From: UBA5972 sp002430125
Lineage (GTDB): Bacteria; Pseudomonadota; Alphaproteobacteria; Rhodobacterales; Rhodobacteraceae
Length of the DNA stretch: 6,713 nucleotides
Assembly: GCA_937892915.1 (NCBI GenBank)
Contig: CALBIC010000179.1
Location: 1-6,713 of the forward strand
Direction: 5' to 3'
Every line of letters begins with the position of its first letter. Position 1 is the first letter of the stretch. The position numbers and the translations under genes are program-made. This document shows positions 6,354 to 6,713 of this stretch, in pieces. The notes beneath the pieces are model-generated. The model was not told where the DNA came from and searched no databases. It was given only the letters and a program-made list of their open reading frames with translations.

Positions 6354-6359
6354 CCTCCC
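6354..6359 (-). promoter_or_regulatory. Ribosome-binding site that fixes the GFA-family gene start
   Basis: GGGAGG on the minus strand ends 5 nt before ATG 6348, giving a protein that begins MADKYTGGC. This is the best ribosome-binding site in the vicinity and argues against the longer in-frame start at 6396. Confidence 0.75.
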
Positions 6360-6522
6360 AATAGCGATGACAGATATGAGCCATTCGGGTTGGCAAGACG
6401 GACCAGCCAAAGCGAAACAGCTTGCAGCGCTTAGCCTAATACAGGATTCCGTTTTTGGCTTGGACATTCCATGCGTCGGGCAACGCACGGTGGCTTTTGA
6501 CGTTGTTAACCATCGAGCACTA

Positions 6523-6552
6523 GAACCACCGTCGAACGTTCTCAAGTGGTTC
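6523..6552. repeat. 30-bp interrupted palindrome upstream of the GFA-family gene
   Basis: GAACCAC (6523-6529) and GTGGTTC (6546-6552) are perfect inverted arms. Exactly at their common centre lies the 8-bp palindrome GAACGTTC (6534-6541), with 4-nt unmatched spacers on each side. The concentric symmetry is what a multimeric DNA-binding regulator would prefer, or it may be a recombination or insertion scar. It lies about 175 bp upstream of the GFA-family start. Confidence 0.55.
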
Positions 6553-6652
6553 GGCCCCGCACATCACGGTAAACATCCCGAGGGGCCAGCCGGATAGACC
6601 AACAGATCGACAGGTTGCGGAGTTTAGGCTCCGTTCGGCACGTAACCGCATT

Positions 6653-6664
6653 GGCGGGCCCGCC
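6653..6664. repeat. 12-bp perfect GC palindrome
   Basis: GGCGGGCCCGCC is perfectly self-complementary with no loop. Such sites arise readily in GC-rich DNA and no T-run follows, so a terminator is unlikely. Confidence 0.35.
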
Positions 6665-6713
6665 TTCCTTATGATCCACATGACGAGAATGATGCCTTCC
6701 CCTGCCAGCTGGT

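Larger units (their letters stand above)
6360..6713. other. About 350 bp with no recognisable gene
   Basis: I read all six frames. The plus-strand stretch 6367-6597 is open and starts with ATG, but the same frame is also open across the whole GFA-family gene and there is no ribosome-binding site, so the openness proves little. Another plus frame is open from about 6524 to the window edge and two minus frames are open for 55-60 codons, none with a familiar protein. I see no rRNA, tRNA or CRISPR. Two palindromic elements (6523-6552, 6653-6664) are the only clear structure. No convincing promoter for the GFA-family gene was found. It may be an intergenic region or a decayed gene. Confidence 0.5.

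Noticed and set aside
5494..6366. Long plus-strand open frame spanning rplO, the intergenic region and the GFA-family gene
   Set aside because: It runs antisense through two well-supported genes and a terminator. Only its last part (6367-6597) lies in gene-free DNA and is noted separately.
6349..6396. ATG 6396 as start of the GFA-family gene
   Set aside because: It would translate through the GGGAGG site at 6354-6359; the extra 16 residues do not resemble the family N-terminus.
6611..6648. tRNA- or small-RNA-like fold (CGGAG/CTCCG with flanking GGTT/AACC)
   Set aside because: Stems are short, there is no cloverleaf, and no T-loop or anticodon arm can be built.

Overview
The window looks like the distal end of the spc/alpha ribosomal-protein locus of an alphaproteobacterium, most likely a Rhodobacterales (Roseobacter-type) genome. 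The protein sequences, the zinc-type adenylate kinase, and the gene order rplO-secY-adk-rpsM-rpsK-rpoA-rplQ all fit that placement. The assignment is inferred from sequence character and gene order, not from a database search.

Layout, left to right. Positions 1-110 hold the 5' end of a minus-strand LuxR-type autoinducer-binding regulator that runs off the left edge. It is divergent from a possible 58-residue plus-strand ORF (189-365), and the 78-bp gap between them carries plausible promoters in both directions. A perfect 14-bp-stem terminator (378-418) separates this small ORF from the convergent ribosomal cluster. The cluster then runs entirely on the minus strand: rplQ (438-854), rpoA (1023-2039), rpsK (2156-2545), rpsM (2561-2929, GTG start), adk (3147-3800), secY (3797-5158, start moved to an internal ATG) and rplO (5263-5739). 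Further right, in the same orientation, is a GFA/CENP-V-type zinc protein gene (5914-6348), preceded by about 365 bp with no gene I can recognise.

The housekeeping genes build both ribosomal subunits (uL15, uS13, uS11, bL17), the membrane translocon channel (SecY), the core polymerase alpha subunit (RpoA) and the nucleotide-balance enzyme Adk. secY and adk are coupled by an ATGA overlap, and rpsM and rpsK by a 15-nt gap. The other junctions are unusually roomy (104-217 nt), and each contains hairpins, several of them terminator-like. This suggests the run is divided by attenuators or internal promoters rather than read as one uniform message.

The main departure from the textbook order is at the right end. 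rpmD and rpsE would be expected immediately upstream of rplO, but here there is a GFA-family gene with its own ribosome-binding site and terminator. rplO appears to have a promoter embedded in that terminator. I see no wholly new system. The points most worth a second look are the LuxR/small-ORF divergent pair, the broken spc operon with a promoter inside a terminator, the structured rpsM leader, and a 30-bp interrupted palindrome at 6523-6552.
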